The notes below the pieces were generated by a model. It was not told where the DNA came from and searched no databases. It saw nothing but the letters and a program-made list of their open reading frames with translations. From positions 28,518,833-28,582,832 of the forward strand of contig OY365811.1 of the NCBI GenBank assembly GCA_959347315.1: DNA of 64,000 bases, given 5' to 3'. The translations under genes were made by a program, and so were the position numbers. Positions within the stretch are counted from its first letter, which is position 1. Each line of letters starts with the position of its first letter. The stretch comes from Bimastos eiseni. Lineage: Eukaryota; Annelida; Clitellata; Crassiclitellata; Lumbricidae. This document shows positions 47,471 through 62,600 of the stretch, in pieces.

Positions 47471-50400
47471 CCAACTTTGAAGCAGCCTGCAAAGTTAACT
47501 CGACCATCTGGTCCAGCTCCAGCGAAGTCATCGACCAACATTTCCCAAGTCGGCACGAAACAGACAAGTGGGCATTCGTATATTTTAATTTCACTGGTTA
47601 TGGAGAGGAAGTTCTAAAAACAATAATTACAGTGGGTGTGTGTGTAAGTTGAGGGGCATCTAGTTTATGCTATGAATTATTTGACTAATGCACACTTTGT
47701 TAACCCATTTGCTGATCCTTTCCATTGCCAATTCTGGAAAATAATTTTAATTTAGAAATTACTGATGTTCGGTTTTGTTTGATATGAACTTTAGTTATAA
47801 AATCAAGATATTAGTTTTTGATTTAGAAACCATTACAGTCATTTGTTATTATCAAAATTGCCTGTTTAGTCATTTGGTGCATGAGTCCCTTGTGTGTGAA
47901 TCTTGAAGGCGTAGGAGACGCAAGACAACCAGTGACTGGCTCCAAGGGAAGTGGTCTTGCAGTTGGCGTTGCTGAACAGTATGCCAGCGATCTCCTTCGC
48001 CAGACGTCATCCACAACTCAAACATCAGCCAGTATGTGTCCTCTGGTTTAACTGAATGTGATTGACTGATTGCTTGAGATTGAGAGGAGACTGCTTCTTT
48101 GGAAAAAAGTCGAAGGAGGAGTTGACTCAGTGGTGCGAACATTTAGAACATTTAGTGGTAGGGCATTTAGATTGCTTGGCAGGTGATTTGTTAGTTTGCA
48201 GAATGCCGTTTTGTTGTTTGTTAGCAGTGCATTTTTTGGTTGAATGGAATTGTTCTTTTTTTGGTTGTCTGGAAATATTGAATTTGAAAATTTTTGGTGA
48301 TATGATTAAATTAAAAATGATTTTGGTGTTCAGGCACAAATACAGAAGCGGCTGATGTCTTCAAGATTGGCGATCGTGTTTGGGTTGGTGGGACAAAACC
48401 AGGATGCATTGCTTTCATGGGAGAGACAAAGTTTGCAGCTGGCGAGTGGGCTGGAGTAATTTTAGATGCTTTCCACGGGAAGAATGATGGAAGCGTGGCT
48501 GGAGTTCGCTATTTCACCTGTGAACCACTCAAAGGTGTTTTTGCAAAGCCTATCAAACTTACAAGACATCTAGTTGCTGAGGACACTGGTGCTTTAGTCT
48601 CCAGTGGGGCTTCAGCACCTGTGCCAGACGAAGATGCTGAGAAAAGACCAATTAATATGGACACACCGGTAAAGACGCCTAAGGCGGATGAAGCTCAAGA
48701 GGCTGAAAGTAAATCTCCAGATGTTGTTGATTCAATGCCTACATCTGAGTTGAGTTCACCAGTCAGTCTAGAAGCATCAGATGGCAATGAGACATTGGGG
48801 ACAAATGAGGGCAGCACTCCCACTCCCCCCACTCCTGATGGAGGAGGAGGAGCATTTGTTGCTCCTACACACAAGGTGAGATTTTACTTATCAATAGGAC
48901 ATTGGTTGGATGACATTGCAACTGATGACTTGTGTCAGCAATGGTGGTCTTGTATTAATTCAAAGCATTTACTAATACACTTCTAGTCTTCAAAGCCATG
49001 ATTATCATAAGCACAATCACTGATTCATATTCATCACTTATTTTGTCATCATCAAGTAACTAGTACACTTCTAATACACAAGATGATGATGATGACGAAG
49101 ACAACGACGACGACGATGATGTACTCATTGTCAAAGTCATGATCATAACAGTGAATGAAGGACTATTGAAACGTTTGCTCTGCAATTTTCCATATCGTCC
49201 TGTATCAATGCATCGTAAATTATCCAAGTAAGGCGTGGTTTCTTTAGGCACCAAAGACAGTGACACAGTCAAAGCCCGTTTCTCGTCTTCCAAAATCCAA
49301 TTTGGGCTCAACAACAAGTTTGAACCAGCTGTCACTGGCCGGATCCAGCCTGAACGTATCGCAGGTGGATGTGGGTGAGAAGCATAACCTCAAGGTTGGG
49401 GACAGGGTCGTTGTCAGTGGCAACAAGAAGGGAACACTGAGATACATCGGTTCGACGCAGTTTGCGGAGGGCGATTGGGCTGGAGTGGAGTTGGATGATG
49501 CGCTTGGCAAGAACGACGGGTCGGTCGGTGGAAAAAGGTGGAAATGTTTGATTACAATTATTTTTAAGATTATGTTAAGACATACTTTGTAAGATGTAGT
49601 TTAGTCACCTGATGCAGTCATTCTTTGCATTTCTGATTAATATTTTGCCTTTTGGTTGAACACACGCTGATTCTGAATTGACATTTTCGCTGACTGAATT
49701 GACTGAAAGAATTTAGGTCTTGTCTGGCTATATGCATTTAGGTTGACATGAGACAGTTATGGTATTTTTAAAATTATTCTTTTGTGTTGTATGGTTTCCA
49801 TGGATTAAAAGGAATTTTAGCTTAGGTTGTATCATTGCTCTTGTTAGGTAACTGCAATTAGTTCTTCAATATCAAGGATGGTGCAATAAAAATGTGGATA
49901 TCTATTGGCTCTCCTTGACCTGGCAAACGACTAACTGCACCTTCGATTTGCATTTCTGTGTGACCTTGTGTGCATTAAAATGTCTATGATAATATGTTAG
50001 TTGGAATGAAAAGTTGATTGGTTTAGCGTGAATGATGGAATTTTAAATGTGAAGTGCATTTGGTTGGTATTAATTGTCGGTTCTTATGATTTTTTTAGGT
50101 ATTTTAAGTGTGTGCCATTGTTTGGGCTTTTTGCACCTGTTGCCAAAGTCACTCGACTTCAGACAACTTCCACTCCACGACGCTTATCGACGACTTCAAC
50201 ATCGACTAGCAGTCGTGTTCCTGTGAGCACGCTGACTGCGTCGCGTGAGCGTAGTGGTAGCCAGGAGTCCATCAGCTCGATGAGCTCGGTTACGTCAAGC
50301 GCTTCCCGCACGCGGGTAAGGTTGGGCGTAACGTCACTGGCTAACCAGGTACATGCAGCATTAATGTCATCTCTCTGTTCTTCTAAGTCAGTTTCATTTT

Positions 50401-53400
50401 TGACAACCAATTTCCAGTTCGATGCTCTGGCTCATAGTTCATTTGTAATTAAAGTAAATTAGAAATTTTATTATATTCTGAATTCATATACTTCTTTGGG
50501 TTATTTGATTAATCTATTTTAAATTAAATTATTTTTTAAAGCTTTTAGGAATTTTATATATATTAAAGAGGGTTTTGTTGTTTTTTGGACCTGTTAAAGG
50601 AATGAGTTACATTTTGTGTTAGTTTCATGAAAAATTTGTGAAATTTTGCCAGGAAATGCATCTCAGTTGAATCCCAACTAATAGAAATACTTATGCAAAT
50701 GAGAGCAAAAGATTTTCTTTTTAGTTGCTTGACTATTTTTAGTTTTGGCTTTTCCTAGATAAATCTTTACACAACAATCATGTATAGAGAAATATTTTAA
50801 CAACTGAAGTGTTTGTCTTCATCTCACAGTCCTCTCTTCTGCTCACAATGCTCTCTTTTGATAACTTTGCTCTCTTCTGCTCACTCTATTTACTTTCAGC
50901 AACTGTACTTCCTTCTGCTCTCTATGTTTCCTTCTGCTCACTGTGCTCTCTATTGATAACTTTGCTCTCTTCTACTCACATATTCATTTCTGGCAACTGT
51001 GCTCCCTTCTGCTCATTGTGCTCTCTTTTACTCACTTGTTGCTCTCTTCTGCCCGCTGTTCTATCTGCTGCTCACTGTACACTCATCTGATCACTGTGCT
51101 CTCTTTGAGTTTTACTCGCTGGTTACACCCTCTTCTGGTGCCTGGTGCTTGCATGCTATGGGGGACTTGAGCACCCTCTAGCAGTTGCTGGTCATCAACT
51201 TTAGCACAACATTATTCACACACAGGAGGGCATTTCTGTTCTTTATTGTATTAATTTCCTTTTTAATTTCTGATTTATACTCACAAGGGTACCAATATGT
51301 CTATCTTGTCAGAAAGTACACAGCGATAAGGGGTTCCTCTGGCCCAATAACCTTTGATATTGTGACGTTCATTGCCATGAACCCATCTTCTTGTGAGAAA
51401 TGGACACAAATTTCGATATTTAGAATTTTCAACTAACATAACTTGATTCTATTTCTAATTGCTGCTTGGATTTTTTCTAACTAATGGAGTGGCATGAATG
51501 GTCGGTTTTACTGTAGCAGTGGCATGGTGTAGCTTTGATTTGCTTTCATTTTCAGCTTATTTTGTGTTTGCTTGCTTACTTTATGTTGATGCGCGATTGC
51601 TCTCCCTTTACGACTTTGTACACTGTATGACGTTTCTGAACAAGAGTTATTGATACCTGTGGGTGGTTATTGAATGAGCTCTATGTAAGTGCACTCATTT
51701 CGTTTGTTGTGGGTTTCTGGTGCTTTGCAATCGCATTTATTTTTGTCTTTTATAGAATCTTTTCCAAAGTGCCTTCATCAGTTGGTCAGCCAATGCAGCC
51801 TCACTAACAATAGGGGTGACATGGAGCTGCCAACTAGCAGGCATTAACCTTTACCTTTCCAATTTTCGCTTAAGCTCATTATAATTGGCCGCTCACAACG
51901 GACTCAGGAGGAGTGAAGGTTAAAAGTCAGGATGCGAGTGCTATTATCTCGACAGCTGTTTGTGGCCTTGTAGGAATTGTATTTTTCAGATTTTCCATCA
52001 GTTACAACAATTTATATACTATAATTAGGCATCGAAATAAGTAAAAAAGCCTAGGGTATGGTACAACTTGGTGCATTTTTGGTTACCCCAAATTTTGTTA
52101 TCATATCCTGGACGGATGTAAAGAGGAAATTAAATGTAAAGGACATTAACATATTAATATCTGTAGGTTGAGAACTGTCAGAGATCATTGGCTGAAATGT
52201 TTTTAATTTTTAGAGCATTTATGGTTTCAATTGCTTATCATCTGGGTGAAGAAAATCAGTTTTTAACAGATGATGTGTTAGTTATTTTTAATAAAGTAGC
52301 CAGTGTTTGGTCATGACTGTTGGGCTATGGAGCTTCAATTTGCTTCTATTCACTTCAAGTCAACGCTTGTCGTTATTTGTTGAGTTTGGTTGTGCTTTGT
52401 GCCTTGATTTCTGCACTATGATCTTGCTCAGAATTTGTACATAGAACCTAAATTTCATTTATTTGAGCTAAATTGGTTCAGTTGAACGATCTAGTCTTCT
52501 TATTGGCCAGCTAAATTGGTTCAGTTGCCTATCCTTCCAAGTTGAATGCTGCATTTGCCTGTGTTATGTTTAACTACATGGCATGACCGTTTTTATTTTG
52601 TGTTGACATTTAGTAGTCTGCCTAAGCAATCGTGGCCTCTTCTGCATTTGTCGAGTCTCTGCTTACTTTAAAAATCATTTGCAGGATCATTTAATCAGAT
52701 TTTTATTTTCCATAACCAATATATTACAATTATGTCAATATACAGAGTAACTTACATTTATAGTGGTTACCAAGGAGGGGACCCAGAATGGATTTATAAG
52801 ATTCCCACCAATAAGAGCCACCTAGTTAGTGGATAATAGAATGATGCAGTAATCTAGGACTTACATGGGCACGGGAATACAATAATAATCAAGAATTAAC
52901 CAAATTCATCTAACATTTATAACATGATTTATCTAACACATGCAGTGAAAAAAGAAAAAATGATAGGCATTTAAGTATCTATTGAATGAGATAATGATGT
53001 AGTTTTTTCTAAAAGATGTGTGAACCGGCAATTGATGGATTAATACGGGCATATTGTTTCAAATGTAAGCCCCTGCAAATCAGTGTTTGTATGAGCAAAA
53101 GTAAAAAATTAGAACTACTTGTAGATTAAGAATTATAGAAGGTTAGGGAAGGAGTTGTGTATAAATTACATAAATTCACCTATCTGTGCCATGCTAATTT
53201 GTTCGATTTGTAAGAATTTAAATTTCTGAAATGATTGACTAGTATATCAACATAAGGAATCCCATCACAATTATCGCCAGTCATTTGTTATAAGAAAACC
53301 CATGGTCATCTAGTCATCTTCAGTATTATAAGCATCTTGGATGTTTTTGTAGTCATCCTAAGCCTGTAGTCTGTTAGATAGCGCTGGTTTGCATACATGT

Positions 53401-56400
53401 ATCTTCAGTCATATGTCCTAATGCTACCAAAATGCATTGATTAATTTGCAGACTTCTTGTCGTCTGATGTACATTATATATGTATGTATATATATATATG
53501 TGTATATATATATATACACACATATATATATATATATAGAGTCATATATATACACACACATATATATATACATATATATATATGTAGCGCACGAAATCTA
53601 CTTGTTATATAAATATGCTTTGCTTGTTTTATGATGTTTGAGATCATTCACAGCTCTTCTTTGATGGCTAATACTATCAGAATGCATTGATTAACTTGCA
53701 GACATCTTGTCATCCGATTTTTTTTATTAACAATGTTTTGTATATTAATTAGAGATTTACCTGGCATTATATAACTCCAATATAAATATTAATTATTTTT
53801 ACTAGAATTAACTAAATTGTGTAGTGTTTAAAACATTATTCAGGTGAAGCGCATTTTCATAATAATAATAATCTTCATTTAATTCCAAACTTGTCCAAAA
53901 TTGCTGACCTAGTTAACTTTTGTGAGAATTCTGTTTTGACATCTTGCGTATATTACAAGCAGGCCTTCAATTTTCGTGTTGTGTAGCATTCGGTTTCCTT
54001 TCCTAGCCCTGGCTTGGCTTTAGTTAAGCATTTGGATTAAGTGAGAGCAAGTGCCTGCAGCAGAAAGAGTGACTAACTTTGTTTAGTTTTTGCTTTGTCT
54101 TGAGATGAGTCATTTTTTCCAACCTGTTGCTGATGTTTGCTTACCTTGTTTCAACTGCTGCTGAAACTGAGATGCCTACACAGCTGACCTGGTTTGGTTG
54201 GGACAAAGTAGGTCAGTTCAACGATCTAAGAGCTATTTGACCCTGACCTGATCCAGTTTCTGGTCAGTCTTTGATGTCGCTTGTAGCCAAACAATAGAGT
54301 TTTTGTGAATGTTGTTATTGTAAAGTTATGTAATGAATTTCTTATGAGTATTTTTATATGACTTTGCATCTGAATGGATTCTTTGATCTTTTTAAGAAAG
54401 GTTTTGTTGATATCACTTAACTGAGTGGTAGAGCAATGGAATGTGAAGGGAAGGAAGGAAGGAAGAATGATGAGCATGCGGAAGGGTTGTATAAGACGTA
54501 TTAACTTCTTTGGTGTCAGTGTATAATGCAATGAGCAACCAACCAATGAATGTCAAGTGCATCGATTGTTCAATAAGGAATCGAATGGAAGGAGGTGAAT
54601 GCTAGAAGTACAATCGATTGGAAGAGAATTGTTCGCAATGGATGAGAAACGTTGAAGGGAGGAATAGATAGGATGAGAAATGCAACCGTTTCAGATTGAA
54701 GGTGGAAAAGAGGAATTCACTTTTGATGCTGTTCATCATGTCTTCCTCCTTATTTTCAATTTCATTTATGTTGCATAGATCAGTGTTTCAGTTCTGTTGA
54801 GAGCCACAGGAAAATCAGATTAAAGAACTTATACATTAGGAGATATTCGCTGTGCTCTAACAGGTGGTCATCGTAATGGAAAGCCAGTTGCAGCAAAGTG
54901 GGATGGCATTCTAATTTCTGCGATCAGACTATAAAGGAAACAGAAAATGGAAGTTGTAGATAAACAGAGCAAATGATGTTGGATTATTTCTGTTTAGTTT
55001 TGTTGTTCTGATGGTGAGTTGTCTTAGAGGTGGTTTTGGCATTTCTGTTGGTCTCCAGGCAACTAAGGTGAGGTCCGCTGGTGCAACTCCAGTGTCTGAA
55101 TATTCACCTCTTCAGGTATTCTTCAGTTCCTCTTCTTCTATTGTTCTATTTCAGAAGACATCTCTGTTGAAGTTAGTTGGTGCATCAAATGAAGGGAAGA
55201 TCTGGTATCAAACTGTGTTGTCTGAACAAATTGCAAGAGGAAACCCAGCAAGTTATTAGAGATTGATGGATTGCGGCAGGTGAGAATTTTACTATTTGGT
55301 CTGTTGATTCGGTTTCTTTAGAAAGCGCTGAAAGAGAAGGAGGAACACGTGGAGCAGCTGCTGATGGAGCGCGACCTCGAGAGGTCAGAGGTGGCACGTA
55401 CAGCCGCTCATGCCGAAGAGGTACGTGGGTGTGGTTGACTCCTTTCCTGACTTATACAATTTGTAGTTGATTTGAGTAATGGAATTTCAATGCTTGGCAG
55501 AGTATAGTTGTAGGCCAGTTAAGTTGCATGTCTAGATTTGTTGATGGTGATTGTCATTGCTTCTGGGACAGGTCGAGAGCAAGATGTCTGCAATGTCTGT
55601 GCAGTACGAGCGACTGTTGGCCGAAACTGAAGAAGGAACAAAGAAACTGCTCGTCACTGTTGAGCACCTCGAAAAAGAAAAGGCTGAATTGGTCATACAG
55701 TTGGAAGATGAAAAAAGGTGACCTTTCCTTAGCTTAAGATAAAAGTTTCATTTGAACATGCATTTTACTAAAGACTTTAAAATACTTAACTTTTATGAAA
55801 AAGCTCACCCTATTGTTTGTCTCAATTAGCTTTTGAGACTTAGCCTTCATCCAATATTATCCATTTTACTCTGTATCAAGTGACACCAGACTATGAATGG
55901 GCAACACTGCGGCTCAAATATTTTAAAGTCACTCTCGTATTTTCAACAGGAAAGTGGAAGATCTTCAGTTTACGATCGAGGAAGCATCAATTGATAAAGG
56001 AGACTTAGAGGTAAGAAGCATCAATTGATAAAAAAGAGTTAGAGATAAGAAGCATCAGTTGATAAAGGAGACTTGGAGGTAAGAAGCATCAATTGATAAA
56101 GGACTAATTAGAGTTTCATTTTTAATAATGATGTGAATGAATCCATTATGTGAATAATCAGAATGAAATTCTCTGTTAGACTATTTGTCTATTCTTTGGT
56201 CATGTTGCATTAATGTTTTAACTGAATTGACTGAATTTATCTGTGTACATTCTGTTGGTTGATTTTGTCTAGAACCAGACGGAGAGTGATGCTCGTAAAC
56301 TCCGAGAGATGACTGTTCAATTGGAGAAACAGACTCAGAGAACCAACAGTCTCCTCGAAGAACTGTCTGCGCTCAAGGTGAACTTGTGGTCACCAACGAA

Positions 56401-56601
56401 CATGTTGATGCTTCTGTGACCCGCTTAAGCTTTCTCCTTGCCCTTCATCCTCTTTCTGCTTCTTTCTCCATGATCTCACTGTTGTTTAGGACGCTGTTGT
56501 CAATTGAATTTGTGGCTGTCTTGCAGTTATCAGATCCAAATTATCTAGAGCTACCAGCTGGATAGAATTGTATGTGTTCATGTTAGCCTAATAATTTTAT
56601 A

Positions 56602-56684
<83 letters not shown>

Positions 56685-59600
56685 CATTCTAATGACAAGA
56701 GAAAGGCAAAAGAAAAAGTAAGTGTTATGATTGCTACTTGATGGAAGTGNNNNNNNNNNNNNNNNNNNNNNNNNNNNNNNNNNNNNNNNNNNNNNNNNNN
56801 NNNNNNNNNNNNNNNNNNNNNNNNNNNNNNNNNNNNNNNNNNNNNNNNNNNNNNNNNNNNNNNNNNNNNNNNNNNNNNNNNNNNNNNNNNNNNNNNNNNN
56901 NNNNNNNNNNNNNNNNNNNNNNNNNNNNNNNNNNNNNNNNNNNNNNNNNCTCGACTTGTGGAAGAGGTAAGAATTTGATATTCAATGTGAGTCATGTATG
57001 GATAACTGCACATGTGGTTAGTTTTATGTATTCATGGCTTCCATTTGCATTATGATTGGCCAAGTTTGGAGTTTAAGCAAAAGAGGACGAGTTATTCATC
57101 TTATCTCGCATTTTACTTATTTTCATGCTTTACTAAATAGATTACTGTTTAGTTTGTATTGTTGCAATATTTTACAAGTCTTTATTGACACTTAATGCAT
57201 AAATTTTTACATGTAATTTATGACTCTGAATTAAGAAGTTAAATGAAATTTCTGTTAATTGTTGCCTATTGTGTTTTAGATGGTTAAGTTGAACTCTGCT
57301 ATGAGAGCGAAAGGTCAGAGGGTTGCCGACCTTGAAGCAGCATTGCCTGAGGAAAAGACAAACCTGATGGAAATGAAATCTCACCTGGATCAACAGGTGG
57401 CTATTATATACTTCTTAGTACTGTGTGCTACAACCATAAAATTGCCGCAATGGGAAACTTTCCGTTCAGGCACAAATTGTCACATTCTATTTGCATTTAC
57501 TGTTCTAAGGCAGTAATTATTATAGGACCAGTGCTCACTGCTCAGTCTTTGTATAATAATAAGTACATTGTCAATTAGGGTAATAAATGAGCTACAATTT
57601 TATATACTGAACTCGAACAACAGTAATCTATTTCTCTTTCCAATTGTGGTTTATATCTGATGGCAAATGAAGATGTTATTTGGTGTGAGTGGAAGTGAAA
57701 AAATGGTATGGTCTATGGGTTAGATGTCTTTATTTTCTGATTTCAATACCTAGTGTCAGTTTCACAGGGTCTTCCATCATCAAAACAATAGCAGGTGTAA
57801 TGGTGTATATGTCTCGTAATTTTTATATACTTCATCAAATGTCTGGCTGGTTAACACCTTGACAAACTTATAAGACAGTTGCAAAGGCAGACAATAGGTG
57901 TCACGAGTAGTACTTACGATGGCCAAACTGCAGACATACAATTCTTGTCAATTCCACTGAGTCGCCATCGTAACATTTACTTTTTCTTTTGCCCTTCTCT
58001 TGTCATTAGACAGATTAGTATGTAGGACGATATTATATGGTCTTGCTATTTCTTTTATGCTATTGTGTAGATACAAGATTTGTCTTCATCTGAGGCAATG
58101 CTAAAGAAACATGAACAAAACATTGATGGTATGTTGTTGTCATTTATTTTGTTTTGTACATCATTGAGTTTGGCATCGCAATCATTTTTGTAGCATAAGT
58201 TTTTGTATTTAATTTTTTTTAATATTTTTATATTTTGTTGGTTGAATATTCTATTATTTTTAGGGATCACATATGATTTGAATTCTTTTATGATTTTCTT
58301 TTAAAGAACTGATGTCAAAGTTGGTTTCTAGTGAGACGACGGCAAATTCTCTTTATGGCGACATCACCAAACTCAATACTCAAGTAACAGGTCAAATTCT
58401 TTGCTTCATTTCATTAGAATTCATTTGTTCACATGCCTTCTACAATCGACAAAAGGACACTGTTGATCCGTTTCATCTCGGACCGAATGCTACCCTAGTT
58501 TTTTTTATGATAAATGATTAGTCATCGGCTATTCTAATCTGATTTCTTGTATTTTAAGTGTGATCTGTTGGCTGAAAACCACAGTTGAAATTGATTAGAA
58601 AACCACTGACAAAATTGATTAGAAAACCGCAGATGAAATTGATTAGAAAACCACAGATGAAATTGATTAGAAAACCACAGATGAAATTGATTTGAAAACC
58701 ACAGATGAAATTGATTAGAAAACCACAGATGAAATTGATTAGGAAGTTAAAGTGATGAAAGGTTTTCATTGTCTTCAGATCTCGAGCTTCAGCTGCAGCA
58801 GAATGGTGAAAAGTATCGTCATCTGGAGCAAGATAAAATTGCACTGGTAACTTGTGATTCGTGTACAAAATAATTCACAAACTGATATAGCTCAATAGGA
58901 TGTCAGATCAAATAGATGCACAAGATACGACGAGCCACATTGGTTTTGAAGTAACTTTTAGTACACCGTTATGATGTTTTATCGTTAAATGGTTAACAAT
59001 GGGCTGACCTGACAATGGAATATTGAATGAATTTTATGCACAATATACATATAAGTTCTATGTCTTAGTTTGCAATGTATGTTCAAAGTAAGTATTGAAA
59101 ATTCTGCTGGCTTAGAAGCCATACTTGGTGCACAGAATACATTACCAACTACACCATTAGACCTATTGAAATCATCAAAATTTCTGGGCTTCATTTTGCA
59201 GAAGTAATGATTTGGTGGTGACTCGAATCGAACAATGCAGACTCAGTTATGCTTCGATTTTACGTAAAGTGACTGATCACAAAGTCGATGGTGGGAGTGA
59301 AGATGATGGTATATTTATTACTTAGGAACATCGGATGTCAGAGCTGGTGAACAGCTCAGGCGATTCGTCTCAGCAGCTGAGGATCATGACCGATCAACTT
59401 CAAGAGAAAGATCGGTAATGCAATGCCTGTTTAAATTATCTTCAGTTTTTTTATCTTGCGTTACTTTGTGTAAATTAATCATTTATTTATTCATAAATAA
59501 ATATGACACCCTTTCAAAGTAATTACTCAAAACCACTCCCAACTTCAGCCTGGACAAAATGGTAAGTTTTCAAATGGCCATATGCGGTTAGGGAACAGAT

Positions 59601-62600
59601 GTAACTCCAGACCAACTCTTAGGGCTTTCCACAGAGAATTGCTGCTTTTTGTTGGGCAACAATGTTAATAATGTTGGGCACCAGAAATAAATGTATGTAA
59701 TATGTGTCTCTCAGTTTTGACTTAATGAAGAACACTGCACTACATCGACAGTATAACATGGGATTAGCTACCATGTTTTGGCAAGGGCCGTGTTATGACG
59801 AAACCATAATTTTGGGACCATGTACCTGTTTATGGAGTTGTGGATTTACAGGTTGTAAGAGTCTAATGACAGTAAGAAATCCTTCTGGTCACTTAGAACT
59901 AGTCCATTTCATGCGGGCATCATTGGAATTTTTGATAGAATGCTGCTGCTAACTTTATGTGTAATTAATTATGTCTGATTAATAAAGTAGGTTGGGTCAT
60001 CTTTCTTTGCAAGAAGCAATATTTAATAGAGACATATTTGCATTAATTGAAGTAGAAAAATTATCTTTTTTTACAAAAACTAGGTTTTTGTGAAGACTTT
60101 GTGTTTTACTTGTTTCTTGCTGTGTTTCTGCCTAGCAACATACAGTAGACTACATTGATGCACATGATGATCATAGGCTGGGTAACCAATTCTAACCAGT
60201 GCATAGTTGATGTTCTTCTCCTGCATTGTCGAGTAGTTTAAATCTAGAATGGATTTAGTTTCTTCATCAACACGACTGTGCTAACTGCAACGATGCTTCA
60301 CATAGTCTTGGGGAGTTATCTCCAAGCAAAAATCGTTCAAAATATTCGTTGTCAAAGTGTTGTATCAGCTAACTCAGTAAATGGATTATACGACTTGACT
60401 GTTTGACCATCTATCAGCTCGGCAAATTACGAGATAGGTGATCAGTGCAGAGTCAACGTCAAAGTGCTGTATGTGCACAGTATATTTTGTTCATTATATC
60501 ACAGAAGTGCACAATTGTGTTTTTTTTCTAGTAAGAAATGTGCCAGAACGCATCTGTAGGGAGCCTAGACGCTATTATCGAAAGAAACGACGCTAAAATT
60601 ATATCTACCAAATAATTTGAAATAAAATAACTTTTATAGGATGCAATGATCACAATCTATACACTTACTTATACATTTCATAATGTAAATAATTACTATC
60701 ATAAGTTTTATATCAAATTTAAGCGATTTTGGTCACCTACTATTTTAATTATTTAACAATAGAAAAAGGTGCTGGAACGACGTTCCGCCAGAAAAAAGCA
60801 CTGGTTCAGTGTGGTTTGATTTGATTTCTGTGTCTAAATCAAAAGCATATGTTGCCTCCTAATGCATTATTTTTTATTTTTGCTTCCTTCATTTGATAAA
60901 TTATGATGATTTCTTTAGAAAAGCATCTGAACTTGAATCTGAACTTTCGTTGTCACTGCAAAATGTGCTTCAACTGAATGAAAAGATTTCCACACAGCTG
61001 AAAGAAATGGAAATAATGAAGACAGAGATTTTAGAAAACAAAGGACATGTGGAAAAGCTGGAAGTCATGTTGAAAGGAAAAGAGGCACAAGAGATGGAAG
61101 CTGCAAAACTTTTAGCAGAAGTGAATCTGCAAGGAGGAAAAGAAAGGAACGCTTTAATAGAGGATAAGGAAAAGGAGTTGGCACAACAGCGGGAGGAACT
61201 GGATTCGGTCAAGTCAGAATTGGGGCAGGTTAAGGGTGAATTAGAAATGACAAAAGCTGATCATATAACAGAAAAGGAGAAGGCAGAAGATACAGTAAAG
61301 AAATTTACAGTGGAAGTGGATCAGTTGAGGGTGGGTTGTCTATTTTACGTATACTGATATACTGGATCTCATTTGTATTAGAGGATGTCACTGTTGGTGA
61401 CCATTGTGAATATTGTTTATGCAAATATTTTGATTTTATTCGACTCTCCTTGCTGTTGTGTTCATCATATTTGTGTGCATTGTTTTTCATCTGTCCAATT
61501 TCAATGCTTCATTTTAACTGATTTTGTTTCTCTACTTGAATTTACTGCACAGCTGTCAATCAAGTAAGGGAAGTGAGCTACCTTTCATCAGTTTGGAACT
61601 TTATAATGTTGTGATGGTTGTGTGATAGTATGGATGCCCTGTGGACTTAAATAAAATGGCATAGTTGATATTTAGGCAGCTGGAGAGGAGTTAAAGAACA
61701 CCGTCTCTTCGCTGGAACTGGAGAAAGTGAGACTCAATGAAGATCTTGCAAAGACATTGGCTGATGTGGAGCAACTGACTTCAACTGAGCATGACCTCCA
61801 AAATGCCAACATCACACTGGAATCAAAGGTCAAGGATATGCAGCTTAGCATTTCCAGTTTGGAAAAGGAAAAGAATGAACTACAGGCTACATCGGAAAGT
61901 AAGGAGAAGGATTTATTGGAGAGCATTACAAAGCTGGAGAAGGAAATGAATGACATTCAGCTGACTCTGGATTCTAAAACCGAAGAAATGCAGCAGAAGA
62001 TTTTACTGTTGGAAAAGGAAAAAAATAATTTACAGGTTATTATGGAAAATAAAGAAAGAGATCTTAAGGGAGCTATTTCCCAGCTGGAGACAGGGAAGAG
62101 CGAAGCCTTGGCAAAGATGGCGTTGATGGAAAAGGACATGAATGAGACGATCGCTCAGCTGGAAATGGATAAGAAGCAGTTGACGGAATCTCATGACCAG
62201 CATGTGGGCGAACAACAGGAAACTCTTCTGAAGCTGGAAAACGTTATCCATGAGAAGGAGGTTGGTGCAGTTGCCCAAAAGGAGGCGAACAGAAAAATCG
62301 CTCACCTTTCTCAACAGGTACGGAATCAAGTGCTCTAATCTCATACATTTAAACTAGAAACAGGAACAGGTTTTACTTGTTTGCTTGAAACGATATTATC
62401 CTCCTTATCCGCACATGACTCAGGCTAATCTCAATTTATCACTGAAATGATACTCCCTGTCTCTCTTTAGACCAAAATACCAGAACTATTCTGGCTCTTT
62501 AAATGGCTGGACCTTACTTTTAGAACTACCCTGTCGCTTGTATTCATTCTCTCTCTCATGGGTCATTTCAGTGACAATTTGAGACGTACTTGATCAGCTG

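Larger units (their letters stand above)
50349..55058. other. CLIP1 intron 5, 4.7 kb
   Basis: This is the longest intron in the window. It holds the minisatellite and the TA/AC microsatellite listed separately. A ~75-bp direct repeat flanks the microsatellite (53399-53470 and about 53649-53720, sharing AATGCATTGATTAAyTTGCA). GCTAAATTGGTTCAGTTG occurs twice near 52480. No further exon with good splice sites and CLIP similarity was found, although alternative exons cannot be excluded. Confidence 0.5.

Noticed and set aside
54226..54546. 106-codon minus-strand frame in CLIP1 intron 5
   Set aside because: It has no domain similarity and no splice-site support; it is chance in AT-rich DNA.
60540..60790. 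Possible hAT element with a GGAACGACGTTCC palindrome at its right end
   Set aside because: The proposed left end does not match well and no 8-bp duplication was found.
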